This document shows, piece after piece, positions 49,473 to 57,656 of a stretch of 64,000 bases of DNA. How positions within the stretch are numbered: the first letter of the stretch is position 1; each line of letters begins with the position of its first letter. The position numbers were made by a program, and so were the translations under genes. The stretch lies in the NCBI RefSeq assembly GCF_020886055.1, contig NZ_AP025184.1, positions 682,001 to 746,000 on the forward strand, written 5' to 3'. The notes below the pieces were generated by a model. That model was given only the letters and a program-made list of their open reading frames with translations. It was not told the origin of the DNA and ran no database searches. This DNA comes from Flavobacterium ammoniigenes (GTDB lineage: Bacteria; Bacteroidota; Bacteroidia; Flavobacteriales; Flavobacteriaceae).

Positions 49473-50473
49473 TGGAAAAACTAAGCTTTTTAAATCCAGA
49501 ATTTTTTTGGCTGTTGCTATTGATTCCAGCAGCAGCGGCTTGGTTGTATTTGAAAAGGAACCAACAAACGGCGACCTTGAAAATAAGTTCGACTGCTGGT
49601 TTTACAGGTTCTAAATCATTTTTTGTAAGACTGTATCCATTTTTAGGAGTGTTTCGCTTATTGGCTTTAACTGCATTAATTGTAGCCATGGCAAGACCAA
49701 GAACCGTAGATATTAGCAACAAAACGAAGACCACAAAAGGGATTGACATTGTAATGGCGATTGACGTCTCGGGGAGTATGTTGGCCAAGGATTTGAAACC
49801 CAATCGTATGGAGGCTTTGAAAAAAGTAGCGGCAAGTTTTGTTGAGGAAAGACCAAACGATCGAATTGGGTTAGTAGTGTATGCTTCTGAAGCCTATACT
49901 AAAACTCCGGTGACAAGTGACAAAGCGATTATCCAACAAGCGATAGAAAGTATCAAATACGATAATGTGTTGCAAGACGGAACTGGAATCGGGATGGGAT
50001 TGGCGACAGCCGTAAACCGTTTGAAAGACAGTAAAGCCAAAAGTAAAGTGATTATTCTATTGACTGATGGTGTCAACAATGCTGGGTTTATTGAACCTGA
50101 AACCGCTTCGGATATTGCAAAACAATACGGAATCAAAGTATACACAGTAGGGATTGGTACGAATGGAATGGCCGAATTTCCGTATGCGATAGCGCCAAAC
50201 GGACAATTTTTATTCCGCATGATGCAGGTAGAAATTGATGAACAGTTGATGAAAAATATTGCTCGCAAAACCGACGGGAAATATTTTAGAGCGACGAGTA
50301 ATACTAAATTGGAAGAAATATATGCCGCCATCAATAAACTTGAAACTACTGAAATTGAAGAGTTGAAATTTTACGATTACGATGAAAAATACAGACCCTT
50401 TGTTTGGTTAGCTGGATTTTTATTGTTGTTAGAATTAGGATTGCGAAATACGGTATACCGATCATTTATTTAA
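49472..50473 (+). CDS. batA: Aerotolerance protein BatA
   Basis: 333 residues: two N-terminal helices (FFWLLLLIPAAAAWLYL; VFRLLALTALIVAMARPR), a von Willebrand A domain with the metal site DIVMAIDVSGSMLAKDLKPNR and ILLTDGVNNAG, and a C-terminal helix (FVWLAGFLLLLELGL). This is the BatA arrangement. In Bacteroides fragilis the Bat proteins raise oxygen tolerance. ATG shares a base with the stop of the preceding gene. Confidence 0.95.
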   Translation: MEKLSFLNPEFFWLLLLIPAAAAWLYLKRNQQTATLKISSTAGFTGSKSFFVRLYPFLGVFRLLALTALIVAMARPRTVDISNKTKTTKGIDIVMAIDVSGSMLAKDLKPNRMEALKKVAASFVEERPNDRIGLVVYASEAYTKTPVTSDKAIIQQAIESIKYDNVLQDGTGIGMGLATAVNRLKDSKAKSKVIILLTDGVNNAGFIEPETASDIAKQYGIKVYTVGIGTNGMAEFPYAIAPNGQFLFRMMQVEIDEQLMKNIARKTDGKYFRATSNTKLEEIYAAINKLETTEIEELKFYDYDEKYRPFVWLAGFLLLLELGLRNTVYRSFI

Positions 50474-50474
50474 A

Positions 50475-51509
50475 ATGGAATTAGACGAAAAAAAATATTT
50501 GTACTTACTTTTTCTATTGCCACTTTTGGTGCTAGTTTTTCTTTTCAATATGTATTGGAAAAGAAAAAAACAACGCGAATTTGGTGATTTAGAATTGGTA
50601 CAACGGTTAAGTCCTGAAAGTTCCGTATTCAAACCAATTCTAAAGTTAGCGGTACTGCTTTTAGCTTTAACAGCTTTGATTTTTGGCTTGGTGAATCCAA
50701 AAATTGGAACCAAAATGGAAACCGTAAAGCGTGAAGGAATCGACATTGTTTTTGCGATAGATGTTTCTAAAAGTATGTTGTGCGAAGATGTAGCGCCCAA
50801 TCGTTTGGACAAAAGCAAGCAATTGGTTTCTCAAATTATCAATCAATTAGGCAATGATAGAATTGGGATTGTGGCCTATGCAGGAAGTTCGTTTCCAGTA
50901 TTACCCATAACTACAGATTACAGTGTAGCCAAAATGTTCTTGCAAAGTATGAATACCGATATGGTTTCGTCTGTCGGAACTTCGTTGGACGAAGCGATTA
51001 AATTGTCGGCAACCTATTTTGATGATAAAAAAACAAGTAAATTATTGATTCTAGTTTCAGACGGAGAAGACCACTCAGAAGGTGCCGAAGCTGCTGCGGA
51101 AGAAGCTAATAAATTAGGTATTAAAATCATTACAATTGGTGTTGGAACTCCAAATGGGGGTACTATTCCATTGCGACGAAATGGCGTGATGGAGGGCTTA
51201 AAAAGGGATAGCAATAACGAAGTGGTGATTACCAAATTGAACTCCGAAAGTTTGACGGCTATTGCAAAAGCGACCAAAGGCGGTTATGCCAATGGTGCCA
51301 ATACTAAAGAGGTTATTGATTATGTGAAAAACGCTTTGAATAATATAGAGAAAACCGAATTTGAAGCCACCCAAATGGCCGATTTTCAATCGCAATTTCA
51401 GTGGTTTCTAGGTTTTGCCTTCCTGTTATTATTTGCTGATGTTTTTCTATTGGAACGCAAAACTAAATGGGTAAACCGACTCAATTTGTTTAATGAAAAG
51501 GAAAAATAA
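50475..51509 (+). CDS. batB: Aerotolerance protein BatB
   Basis: 344 residues, layout as in BatA: helices YLYLLFLLPLLVLVFLFNMYW and PILKLAVLLLALTALIFGLVNPK, a von Willebrand A domain whose metal site reads DIVFAIDVSKSMLCEDVAPNR (DxSxS kept with Lys in place of Gly) and ILVSDGEDHSEG, and a terminal helix FLGFAFLLLFADVFLLE. BatA and BatB are thought to form a hetero-oligomer. It starts 1 base after batA and ends just before batC. Confidence 0.95.
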   Translation: MELDEKKYLYLLFLLPLLVLVFLFNMYWKRKKQREFGDLELVQRLSPESSVFKPILKLAVLLLALTALIFGLVNPKIGTKMETVKREGIDIVFAIDVSKSMLCEDVAPNRLDKSKQLVSQIINQLGNDRIGIVAYAGSSFPVLPITTDYSVAKMFLQSMNTDMVSSVGTSLDEAIKLSATYFDDKKTSKLLILVSDGEDHSEGAEAAAEEANKLGIKIITIGVGTPNGGTIPLRRNGVMEGLKRDSNNEVVITKLNSESLTAIAKATKGGYANGANTKEVIDYVKNALNNIEKTEFEATQMADFQSQFQWFLGFAFLLLFADVFLLERKTKWVNRLNLFNEKEK

Positions 51510-51510
51510 A

Positions 51511-52269
51511 ATGATGAAAAAGGTATTTGTATCGATTTTGCTCGTGTTTTCTTTGGCAATTACAGCCCAAGAGAAAGATGCTCTTTTGCCCAAAGCGAAT
51601 GAAGAATTTGCTGCAAAAAAGTATGCCGATGCCGAAGCGAATTACCGAATCTCACATTCTAAATTCCCAAGAAGAACTGTTGCGTATTACAATTTAGGAA
51701 ATGCCATTTACCGACAAAATCAGTTTTCGGAATCCAAGATTGCTTTTGCCAATGCCTTAAAAAACATCAAAACCTATCCTCAAAAACACAAAGCGTTTCA
51801 CAACTTAGGAAATGTTTTTATGAAGGAGAAAAATTATTCGCAAGCGGTCGAAGCCTATAAAAATGCGCTTCGCAATAATCCACAAGACGAAGAAACACGT
51901 TACAATTATGCTTTGGCAAAGAAAATGCTAAAAGACAATCCGCCGAAAGACGACAAGAATAAAGATAAAAATAAGGACAAGAACAAAGACAAAAAGGACG
52001 ACAAGAAAGACGGCGAGAATAAAGATAAGGATAAGAACAAAGATAAAAAAGACGATAAGAAAGACGGCGATAAGGATAAAAACAAGTCGGATAAAAAAGA
52101 CGATCCTTCTAAAAATCAAGGGCAGCCAAAACCAAATCCTGGCGGAATTTCGCAGCAACGCGTTCAGAATTTATTAGATGCGGTGAACAATGAAGAAAAG
52201 AAAGTTCAGAATAAAGTCAATGCTCAAAAAGTAAAAGGAAAACCAGTTCAAACAGAAAAAGATTGGTAA
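51511..52269 (+). CDS. batC: TPR protein BatC with a Lys/Asp-rich tail
   Basis: 252 residues: signal peptide (VFVSILLVFSLAITAQ), then two or three tetratricopeptide repeats (AAKKYADAEANYRISHSKFPRRTVAYYNLGNAIYRQNQFSESKIAFANALKNIK; HKAFHNLGNVFMKEKNYSQAVEAYKNALRNNPQDEETRYNYALAKKML), then a 52-residue low-complexity Lys-Asp-Asn tract and a short tail (ISQQRVQNLLDAVNNEEKKVQNKVNAQKV). BatC carries such a charged tail in other species too. Start ATG 51511, two bases after the batB stop. Confidence 0.9.
   Translation: MMKKVFVSILLVFSLAITAQEKDALLPKANEEFAAKKYADAEANYRISHSKFPRRTVAYYNLGNAIYRQNQFSESKIAFANALKNIKTYPQKHKAFHNLGNVFMKEKNYSQAVEAYKNALRNNPQDEETRYNYALAKKMLKDNPPKDDKNKDKNKDKNKDKKDDKKDGENKDKDKNKDKKDDKKDGDKDKNKSDKKDDPSKNQGQPKPNPGGISQQRVQNLLDAVNNEEKKVQNKVNAQKVKGKPVQTEKDW
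51949..52104 (+). repeat. Lys-Asp-Asn coding repeat tract in batC
   Basis: 156 bases coding a mosaic of KDKN, KDKK and DDKKDG units. At DNA level two blocks that code NKDKKDDKKDG recur with a few third-position differences (around 51984-52010 and 52038-52065), so it grows by unequal exchange or slippage. Confidence 0.85.
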
Positions 52270-52302
52270 GTAATTTGAAATAAGAATACCATTTAATACC
52301 CA

Positions 52303-54060
52303 ATGAAAAAATACATACTACTATTATTAATCAGTTTTCAAGGACTTCTGGCTCAAGTACAATTTGAGGCAAAAGTTAGCAGAAACTCGCTCGGTCTTAA
52401 CGAAAGACTACGAGTAGATTTTATAATGAATGTAGACGGTGATAATTTTGTACAACCCAATTTCGAAGGCTTTCGAGTAATTGCTGGACCGAGTCAGCAA
52501 ATTAGTCAATCGTGGATTAACGGTCGAAGTTCATTTGAAAAAATATATTCCTATTTTTTATTGCCTTTGCAAAAAGGGAATTTAGTAATCAAACAAGCGG
52601 TGATTGAGTTCAATGGCCAATTGTATAAAACTGCTCCAATTAGAGTTATTGTAACCAATCCTGTACAGCAACAAGCCGATCCTAACGATCCGAATGCACC
52701 ACAAATTTCAGCCGACAATAACATTTACCTCGTAGCGGATATTTCTAAGACCAATCCGTACATCAATGAACCGATTACAGTAGTCTATAAATTATATTTC
52801 AGCTACAATATTGGCATCACGAATTGGCGCGAATTGGACAAACCAAAATACAATGATTTTTGGAGTCAGAATATCGACATCAAACAATTGGTTGCCGAAG
52901 AAGGCATGTTTAAAGGACAACGCTATCGCTTTGTTACTCTTAGAAAAACTGTCCTATATCCTCAAAAATCGGGACGTCTAAAAATCGAAACTTTAGCTCT
53001 TGATATTGATGTGCAATTGCCAACCAATCGTAGAGATATGTTTGGTAGAGTCATGATTACCGAAGGCAATAAGCGGGTTTCGGCAGGTACCAAAACAATT
53101 ACAGTAAAACCACTTCCTGAAGCGGGAAAACCAGAAGGATTTACAGGAGCAGTGGGTAACTTTGATTTCAAAGTAACGCCAACAAAAACCAATTTGAAAA
53201 ACGGTGAAAGTTTGGATTTGGTCGTAAGTGTTAGTGGAAAAGGAAATTTGAAATTATTTGATTTGCCTAAACCAGTAGCGCCTAATGCACTCGAAATGTA
53301 TGATGCGGTTCACAAAGAGCAAGTTAATACAGGCTTGTCGGGAATGACCGGAAAAATAGTAGACAGCTACACCATTGTGCCACAATACAAAGGAAAATAC
53401 CCAATCAAACCAATGCAGTTTAGCTATTTTGATTTGGGTTCAGGAACTTATAAAACCATTTCATCAGAAGAAATAGTTATCAATGTCTTGGATGGACCTA
53501 GTGCGAATCAGGCTGTAGATTCAACTAATGGAGGCAATAAAAATAAAATTGAAAAACTAGAACAATTCAAATTTATCAAACTAAAAACCGAATTAGTTTC
53601 CTCTAAGCGACATGATTTCTTTGGGTCCTTATGGTATTATTTATTATTACTCCTGCCATTTATAGCCTTGCCAATTTTAGTGCTATTGCGAAAAAGAAAA
53701 GAAGCGTTGGATGGCGATGTAACTGGAAACAGAATCCGAATGAACAACCGATTGGCTAAGAAATATTTGTCTGAGGCCAAAAAACAAATCAATAATAAAG
53801 AGCCATTTTATGTGGCTTTGGAAAAAGCAATGCACAATTTCTTGAAAGCCAAATTGCACATTGAAACTTCAGAAATGAGTAAAGATAATATTCAAGAATT
53901 GTTGTTGTCTCGCAATGCCAATCCAGAAGTAGTTGCTGATTTTATTGCCTTGACAGAGAACTGCGAATTCGCGCGTTATGCACCTGCTTCAAGTACGTCA
54001 ATTCAAAATGATTTTGATAAGGCTGTAGAGATAATTTCAGAATTGGAAAAACAGATTTAA
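52303..54060 (+). CDS. batD: Oxygen-tolerance protein BatD
   Basis: 585 residues: signal peptide (YILLLLISFQGLLAQ), BatD beta domains (VQFEAKVSRNSLGLNERLRVDFIMNVDGDNFVQPNFEGFRVIAGPSQQIS, YKLYFSYNIGITNWRELDKPKYNDFW, VTPTKTNLKNGESLDLVVSVSGKGNLKLFDLPKP), helix YYLLLLLPFIALPILVLL (about 450-467) and a helical cytoplasmic tail (KKYLSEAKKQINNKEPFYVALEKAMHNFLKAKLHIETSEMSKDNI). Length and layout fit BatD. Part of the Bat complex in the inner membrane. Confidence 0.95.
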   Translation: MKKYILLLLISFQGLLAQVQFEAKVSRNSLGLNERLRVDFIMNVDGDNFVQPNFEGFRVIAGPSQQISQSWINGRSSFEKIYSYFLLPLQKGNLVIKQAVIEFNGQLYKTAPIRVIVTNPVQQQADPNDPNAPQISADNNIYLVADISKTNPYINEPITVVYKLYFSYNIGITNWRELDKPKYNDFWSQNIDIKQLVAEEGMFKGQRYRFVTLRKTVLYPQKSGRLKIETLALDIDVQLPTNRRDMFGRVMITEGNKRVSAGTKTITVKPLPEAGKPEGFTGAVGNFDFKVTPTKTNLKNGESLDLVVSVSGKGNLKLFDLPKPVAPNALEMYDAVHKEQVNTGLSGMTGKIVDSYTIVPQYKGKYPIKPMQFSYFDLGSGTYKTISSEEIVINVLDGPSANQAVDSTNGGNKNKIEKLEQFKFIKLKTELVSSKRHDFFGSLWYYLLLLLPFIALPILVLLRKRKEALDGDVTGNRIRMNNRLAKKYLSEAKKQINNKEPFYVALEKAMHNFLKAKLHIETSEMSKDNIQELLLSRNANPEVVADFIALTENCEFARYAPASSTSIQNDFDKAVEIISELEKQI

Positions 54061-54071
54061 CGGATAACGAA

Positions 54072-54815
54072 ATGAAACATTTAGTCTATATAATAGTATT
54101 CATCACTTCTTTTGGATTTGCTCAAAGCGGATTCGAAAAAGGGAATGTTTTGTATCAAAAAGGGCAATACGAACAAGCGATTCAGGCCTACGAAAGCGTA
54201 TTGGATTCGCATCAGCAATCTGCCGAATTGTATTTCAATTTAGGGAATTGTTACTACAAATTGCACCAAGTAGCGCCGTCGATCTACAATTATGAGAAAG
54301 CCTTAGTCTTGTCTCCCGATGATGTAGACATCACAAACAACTTGAAATTCGCACATAAATTAACCATCGATGAGGTAAAAGAAGTGCCCAAAGTAGGCTT
54401 TGCCAAATTGCTTCGAGATTTTACGGGAATGTATCATTTCAATACCTGGGCGTGTATTTCGATCGTTTTTGGATTCTTGTTTTTAGGCTTTTTTATTGGC
54501 TATTATTTTTCGCCTGCCACCCTCTACAAACGCATTTTCTTTATTGGGATGTTTCTGTGGTTAATCTTCCTATTCCTAAGTATAGGTGCCGGGATATTTG
54601 AAAAAAATCATTTTATAAACGAACGACCAGCTATCGTTTTTGCTGAAGTATCAGAGGTAAAAAGTGAACCGCAAAAAGGGAGCCCCGCCACTTTTATTTT
54701 ACACGAAGGAACCAAAGTTTTTGTGGAGGAAACTTTGGGTAAGTGGAAAAAAATTGAACTTACTGATGGCACGGAAGGGTGGATTGAAAACGAAGCCATT
54801 AGAGAGGTGAAATAG
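54072..54815 (+). CDS. batE: TPR/SH3 protein BatE
   Basis: 247 residues: signal peptide (VYIIVFITSFGFAQS), two tetratricopeptide repeats (GFEKGNVLYQKGQYEQAIQAYESVLDSHQQSAELYFNLGNCYYKL; ...IYNYEKALVLSPDDVDITNNLKFA), two helices (TWACISIVFGFLFLGFFIGYYF; IFFIGMFLWLIFLFLSIGAGIF) and a C-terminal bacterial SH3 domain (IVFAEVSEVKSEPQKGSPATFILHEGTKVFVEETLGKWKKIELTDGTEGWI). This is the BatE architecture. Last gene of the operon; converges on cvpA. Confidence 0.94.
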   Translation: MKHLVYIIVFITSFGFAQSGFEKGNVLYQKGQYEQAIQAYESVLDSHQQSAELYFNLGNCYYKLHQVAPSIYNYEKALVLSPDDVDITNNLKFAHKLTIDEVKEVPKVGFAKLLRDFTGMYHFNTWACISIVFGFLFLGFFIGYYFSPATLYKRIFFIGMFLWLIFLFLSIGAGIFEKNHFINERPAIVFAEVSEVKSEPQKGSPATFILHEGTKVFVEETLGKWKKIELTDGTEGWIENEAIREVK

Positions 54816-54825
54816 AAAAGCAGGG

Positions 54826-55329
54826 TTATTTAGCCGTCGCTTTTTGGTATAATTTCTGAATAGAAGGAAACACAAAATCAGCAGTTTTTTGAATCGGATT
54901 AAAGAAAATAGAGCGATCTAAAGTTTCTTTTTTGGCCAAAAAATGATTGTAGTTGATTTTCTCAAAAACACTAAATAGAATACTCACAATTAAAACCGTT
55001 TTCAGCACTCTAAAAAAACCTCCCCCTGCTTTATTTATCCATCCCAAATAAGCAAAACTGGCAAACTTAGTCAAGAACTTTCCGGCTAAAGACACGCTAA
55101 TAATTACGACTAAAAAAGTACCAATAAAAGCAATGATCTGGATGGTATACGGATTCCATTTTAATACACCTGCTAAAGCGGTTTTAGCCATAGATGAAAA
55201 TTGAAAAGCCAAATAAATTCCAACAATTAAAGAAAAAAAGGAAGCCAGTTCCACAAAAAGTCCATTTTGAATTCCTTTAAACGCGGCATATACCAATAAC
55301 GCCCCAATAATTATGTCTAAAAATCCCAT
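54826..55329 (-). CDS. CvpA family membrane protein
   Basis: 167 residues with four helices; starts MGFLDIIIGALLVYAAFKGIQNGLFVELASFFSLIVGIYLAFQFS, then IQIIAFIGTFLVVIISVSLAGKFLTKFAS and GGFFRVLKTVLIVSILFSVFEKINY. Typical CvpA fold (colicin V production/ membrane integrity family). A TATATTTG box (55350-55357) lies 21 bases before its ATG. Confidence 0.92.
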   Translation of the reverse strand: MGFLDIIIGALLVYAAFKGIQNGLFVELASFFSLIVGIYLAFQFSSMAKTALAGVLKWNPYTIQIIAFIGTFLVVIISVSLAGKFLTKFASFAYLGWINKAGGGFFRVLKTVLIVSILFSVFEKINYNHFLAKKETLDRSIFFNPIQKTADFVFPSIQKLYQKATAK

Positions 55330-55349
55330 AGTTGTATTGTTTATAAGCG

Positions 55350-55357
55350 CAAATATA
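55350..55357 (-). promoter_or_regulatory. -7 box TATATTTG of cvpA
   Basis: Perfect TAnnTTTG on the minus strand just before the cvpA-type gene; a plus-strand TATCTTTG at 55396-55403 diverges from it. Confidence 0.6.
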
Positions 55358-55395
55358 AAAGAATTGAGAATAGGCTGTTGTCAATTTTCTCTTCT

Positions 55396-55403
55396 TATCT
55401 TTG
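55396..55403 (+). promoter_or_regulatory. -7 box TATCTTTG of the 118-residue conserved gene
   Basis: Perfect TAnnTTTG, 61 bases before ATG 55465; the leader contains ATTCGTAAATCG-type words. Confidence 0.55.
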
Positions 55404-55432
55404 CAACTCCAATTTTGGTTTCGTTTTACAAT

Positions 55433-55457
55433 TTGTAATTCGTAAATCGTAAATCGC
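55433..55457. repeat. ATTCGTAAATCG-type words
   Basis: Three near-copies of a 7-base word (GTAATTC, GTAAATC, GTAAATC) in the leader of the 55465 gene, related to the repeats at 1716-1757 and 55864-55895. Confidence 0.55.
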
Positions 55458-55464
55458 ACATCCA

Positions 55465-55821
55465 ATGTCAAGAGACGCACAATTGAAAGAACGCTGGGAA
55501 CAGCTTGTAACTATATTATCCGATCGGTTTTCGCAAGGCGAAGATTTGGATTTGGATGCCATCATTTACTTAATAGGAATTCAAGAATTAGGAAAATTGC
55601 ATCGCGAGTTCAAAAAGGATGAAAAACTAAACTTAATGCACATTGCCATTTGTCGTTTGTTAGAACCGTATGGCTATTATGAATTTGAATTTTTTGACGA
55701 CGAAGGCTGGCCGCATTACAAAGTAAAAGAAGAATTACCGCCATTAAAAGCGGGGGAGCAATCGGTCTTGATGAAAGAAGCGATCGTGAATTATTTCATT
55801 GAAAGAGAGTTGATTAAGTAA
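55465..55821 (+). CDS. Conserved protein of unknown function
   Basis: 118 residues, soluble, acidic: DAQLKERWEQLVTILSDRFSQGEDLDLDAIIYLIGIQELGKLHREFKKDEKLNLMHIAICRLLEPYGYYEFEFFDDEGWPHYKVKEELPPLKAGEQSVLMKEAIVNYF. The helical first half and YYEFEFFDDEGWPHYK segment are distinctive; I recall it as a short conserved Bacteroidota protein without a function. It lies between cvpA and pheS with separate promoters. Confidence 0.85.
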   Translation: MSRDAQLKERWEQLVTILSDRFSQGEDLDLDAIIYLIGIQELGKLHREFKKDEKLNLMHIAICRLLEPYGYYEFEFFDDEGWPHYKVKEELPPLKAGEQSVLMKEAIVNYFIERELIK

Positions 55822-55863
55822 GAGCGATCAGTAATTAGTGAATGGTAATTAGTCCCAATTTAA

Positions 55864-55895
55864 TCCGAATCACGAATTACGAATCACGAATCACC
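55864..55895. repeat. Intergenic GATTCGTGATTCGTAATTCG words
   Basis: On the minus strand this contains GATTCGTGATTCG, TAATTCG and GATTCG in tandem, the same words as the 21-bp repeats at 1716-1757 but inverted. It lies in the gap before the pheS promoter. Confidence 0.75.
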
Positions 55896-55926
55896 AAGCC
55901 AGGTTTTAGTTTTCACTAAAAAAATG

Positions 55927-55934
55927 TAATTTTG
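55927..55934 (+). promoter_or_regulatory. -7 box TAATTTTG of pheS
   Basis: Perfect TAnnTTTG, 19 bases before ATG 55954. Confidence 0.65.
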
Positions 55935-55953
55935 CACCTTTACCAATAGACGG

Positions 55954-56973
55954 ATGATAGACAAGATAAAAGAATATATTAGCGAAGCACAAGGATTTTC
56001 TTCCCAAGATCCAGCAGAACTAGAAGCTTTCCGAATTAAATTTTTAGGAAGTAAGGGACTTTTAAAAGAGTTGTTTGCTGAATTTAAAAATGTTCCTAAC
56101 GAACAGAAAAAAGAATTTGGACAAGTAATTAATTTATTGAAAACCTCTGCCGAAGACAAAGTAAAATCTATCCAAGAAGCCCTAGAAAGCAAAGAAGAAA
56201 GCAAAGGATTTTATGGCGATTTAACTCGTGCTGCAGAACCCGTTTTGATTGGGTCTCGTCATCCCATTTCCATAGTTAAGAATCAAATTATTGATATATT
56301 TTCAACCATAGGTTTCAATGTGTCTGAAGGCCCAGAGATCGAGGACGATTGGCACAATTTTACTGCTTTGAACTTGCCCGAATACCATCCGGCTCGTGAC
56401 ATGCAGGACACCTTTTTTATTCAAACCAATCCTGATATTTTGTTGCGTACTCACACTTCATCAGTACAAGTGCGTTATATGGAAAATAACAAACCGCCCA
56501 TTAGAACCATTTCTCCTGGACGTGTTTTTCGTAACGAAGCGGTTTCGTCACGTTCGCACTGCATTTTCCATCAAGTGGAAGGATTGTATATTGACAAAGA
56601 CGTTTCTTTTGCCGACTTGAAACAAACCTTATTGTATTTCACCAAAGAGATGTTTGGCAAGTCAAAAATTCGGTTGAGACCGTCTTATTTTCCTTTTACA
56701 GAACCAAGTGCTGAGATTGACATTTATTGGGGCCTAAAAACCGAAACCGATTACCGTATTACAAAAGGAACCGGTTGGTTAGAAATTGGGGGTTGCGGAA
56801 TGGTAGACCCTAACGTTTTGAAAAACTGCGGAATTGATCCAGAAGAATACAATGGTTTTGCTTTCGGAATGGGAGTAGAGCGTATTGCGATGTTGTTGTA
56901 TCAAATTGGAGACATCCGAATGTTCTATGAAAACGATGTTCGTTTCTTAGAACAATTTAAATCACTAGTATAA
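55954..56973 (+). CDS. pheS: Phenylalanine--tRNA ligase alpha subunit
   Basis: 339 residues, class II synthetase. N-terminal coiled coil (IKEYISEAQGFSSQDPAELEAFRIKFLGSKGLLKELFAEFKNVPNEQKKEFGQ), then ISIVKNQIIDIFSTIGFNVSEGPEIEDDWHNFTALNLPEYHPARDMQDTFF, motif 2 (TIS PGRVFRNEAVSSRSHCIFHQVEGLYID in two pieces) and motif 3 (GFAFGMGVERIAMLLYQI). Charges tRNA-Phe in complex with PheT, whose gene is not adjacent here. Confidence 0.98.
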   Translation: MIDKIKEYISEAQGFSSQDPAELEAFRIKFLGSKGLLKELFAEFKNVPNEQKKEFGQVINLLKTSAEDKVKSIQEALESKEESKGFYGDLTRAAEPVLIGSRHPISIVKNQIIDIFSTIGFNVSEGPEIEDDWHNFTALNLPEYHPARDMQDTFFIQTNPDILLRTHTSSVQVRYMENNKPPIRTISPGRVFRNEAVSSRSHCIFHQVEGLYIDKDVSFADLKQTLLYFTKEMFGKSKIRLRPSYFPFTEPSAEIDIYWGLKTETDYRITKGTGWLEIGGCGMVDPNVLKNCGIDPEEYNGFAFGMGVERIAMLLYQIGDIRMFYENDVRFLEQFKSLV

Positions 56974-56982
56974 TTATTAATC

Positions 56983-57016
56983 ACCCTTTTTGAAGTAACT
57001 TTAGAAAGGGTTTTTT
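56983..57016 (+). terminator. Terminator after pheS
   Basis: ACCCTTT (56983-56989) pairs with AAAGGGT (57005-57011), then a T run. The next gene starts at 57022, so it may instead lie in its leader and attenuate it. Confidence 0.7.
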
Positions 57017-57021
57017 ACAAT

Positions 57022-57429
57022 ATGAAGAAAGATATTATCATTCCCGAAGTTGAAAATGTTTTCATGGCAGTCGTTCAAGAATGGAGCGATGAGTTCATGG
57101 AAAAAGTGTGGTATGCTTATTTGGTAAACGATTCTGATTTCCAACTAGACGGAGTCATGGTCGTTTCTAAAGCATTTGGAACCATTGACGGAGAGATGAA
57201 AAAAACGTCGCTTTTGCGTCATGCATTTGCAGAAATTCCTGAGGTTTCTGTGGCCAAAATCGAATTGATTGAAAAAAGTGTTTTGGCGCTGAACAATGAA
57301 TTTATGGTCACTTTTTTTATCGGAAACACCTTGTATGACAAGAAATTTATTTTTAAAGCCAATTCGATTCAAGAAACCAATCAAGAAGAAGTACCCATTT
57401 TATTTGTAGATGGCGTAATTGTTCGGTAA
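57022..57429 (+). CDS. Protein of unknown function
   Basis: 135 residues, soluble: IPEVENVFMAVVQEWSDEFMEKVWYAYLVNDSDFQLDGVMVVSKAFGTIDGEMKKTSLLRHAFAEIPEVSVAKIELIEKSVLALNNEFMVTFFIGNTLYDKKFIFKANSIQE. The order of strands and the KTSLLRHAF and YDKKFIF parts look like a compact alpha/beta domain found next to pheS in Flavobacteriia. No function known. It sits directly behind the pheS terminator and converges on a small membrane gene. Confidence 0.8.
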   Translation: MKKDIIIPEVENVFMAVVQEWSDEFMEKVWYAYLVNDSDFQLDGVMVVSKAFGTIDGEMKKTSLLRHAFAEIPEVSVAKIELIEKSVLALNNEFMVTFFIGNTLYDKKFIFKANSIQETNQEEVPILFVDGVIVR

Positions 57430-57645
57430 TTATTTACCTTCTCTGCGTTTTTTAGCGGTCCAGCTCGAGTAGCCCAACACAAAAATTCCAAATACAATAT
57501 AACCAACGGCTCTAAAATAGTAGCCGTTATCAGCTAATTGGGTGGCTAATGGTGTTGTGCCAGACAAGTACCATGTAGAAAAACCGATCATAAATAGTCC
57601 CCAAAAAACACCTGTTTTAACCTGATATTTCCATCTTTCGCTCAT
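57430..57645 (-). CDS. Small two-helix membrane protein
   Basis: 71 residues: MSERWKYQVKTGVFWGLFMIGFSTWYL, then YYFRAVGYIVFGIFVLGYSSWTAKKRREGK with a basic end. Function unknown. It follows gpsA by 11 bases and probably belongs to its transcript. Confidence 0.75.
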   Translation of the reverse strand: MSERWKYQVKTGVFWGLFMIGFSTWYLSGTTPLATQLADNGYYFRAVGYIVFGIFVLGYSSWTAKKRREGK

Positions 57646-57656
57646 AATTATCGTAT

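Noticed and set aside
51928..52158. Hydrophobic minus-strand frame that looks like a membrane protein
   Set aside because: It is the antisense of the Lys-Asp codon tract of batC (AAA/GAT read backward gives Phe/Ile/Leu/Val).
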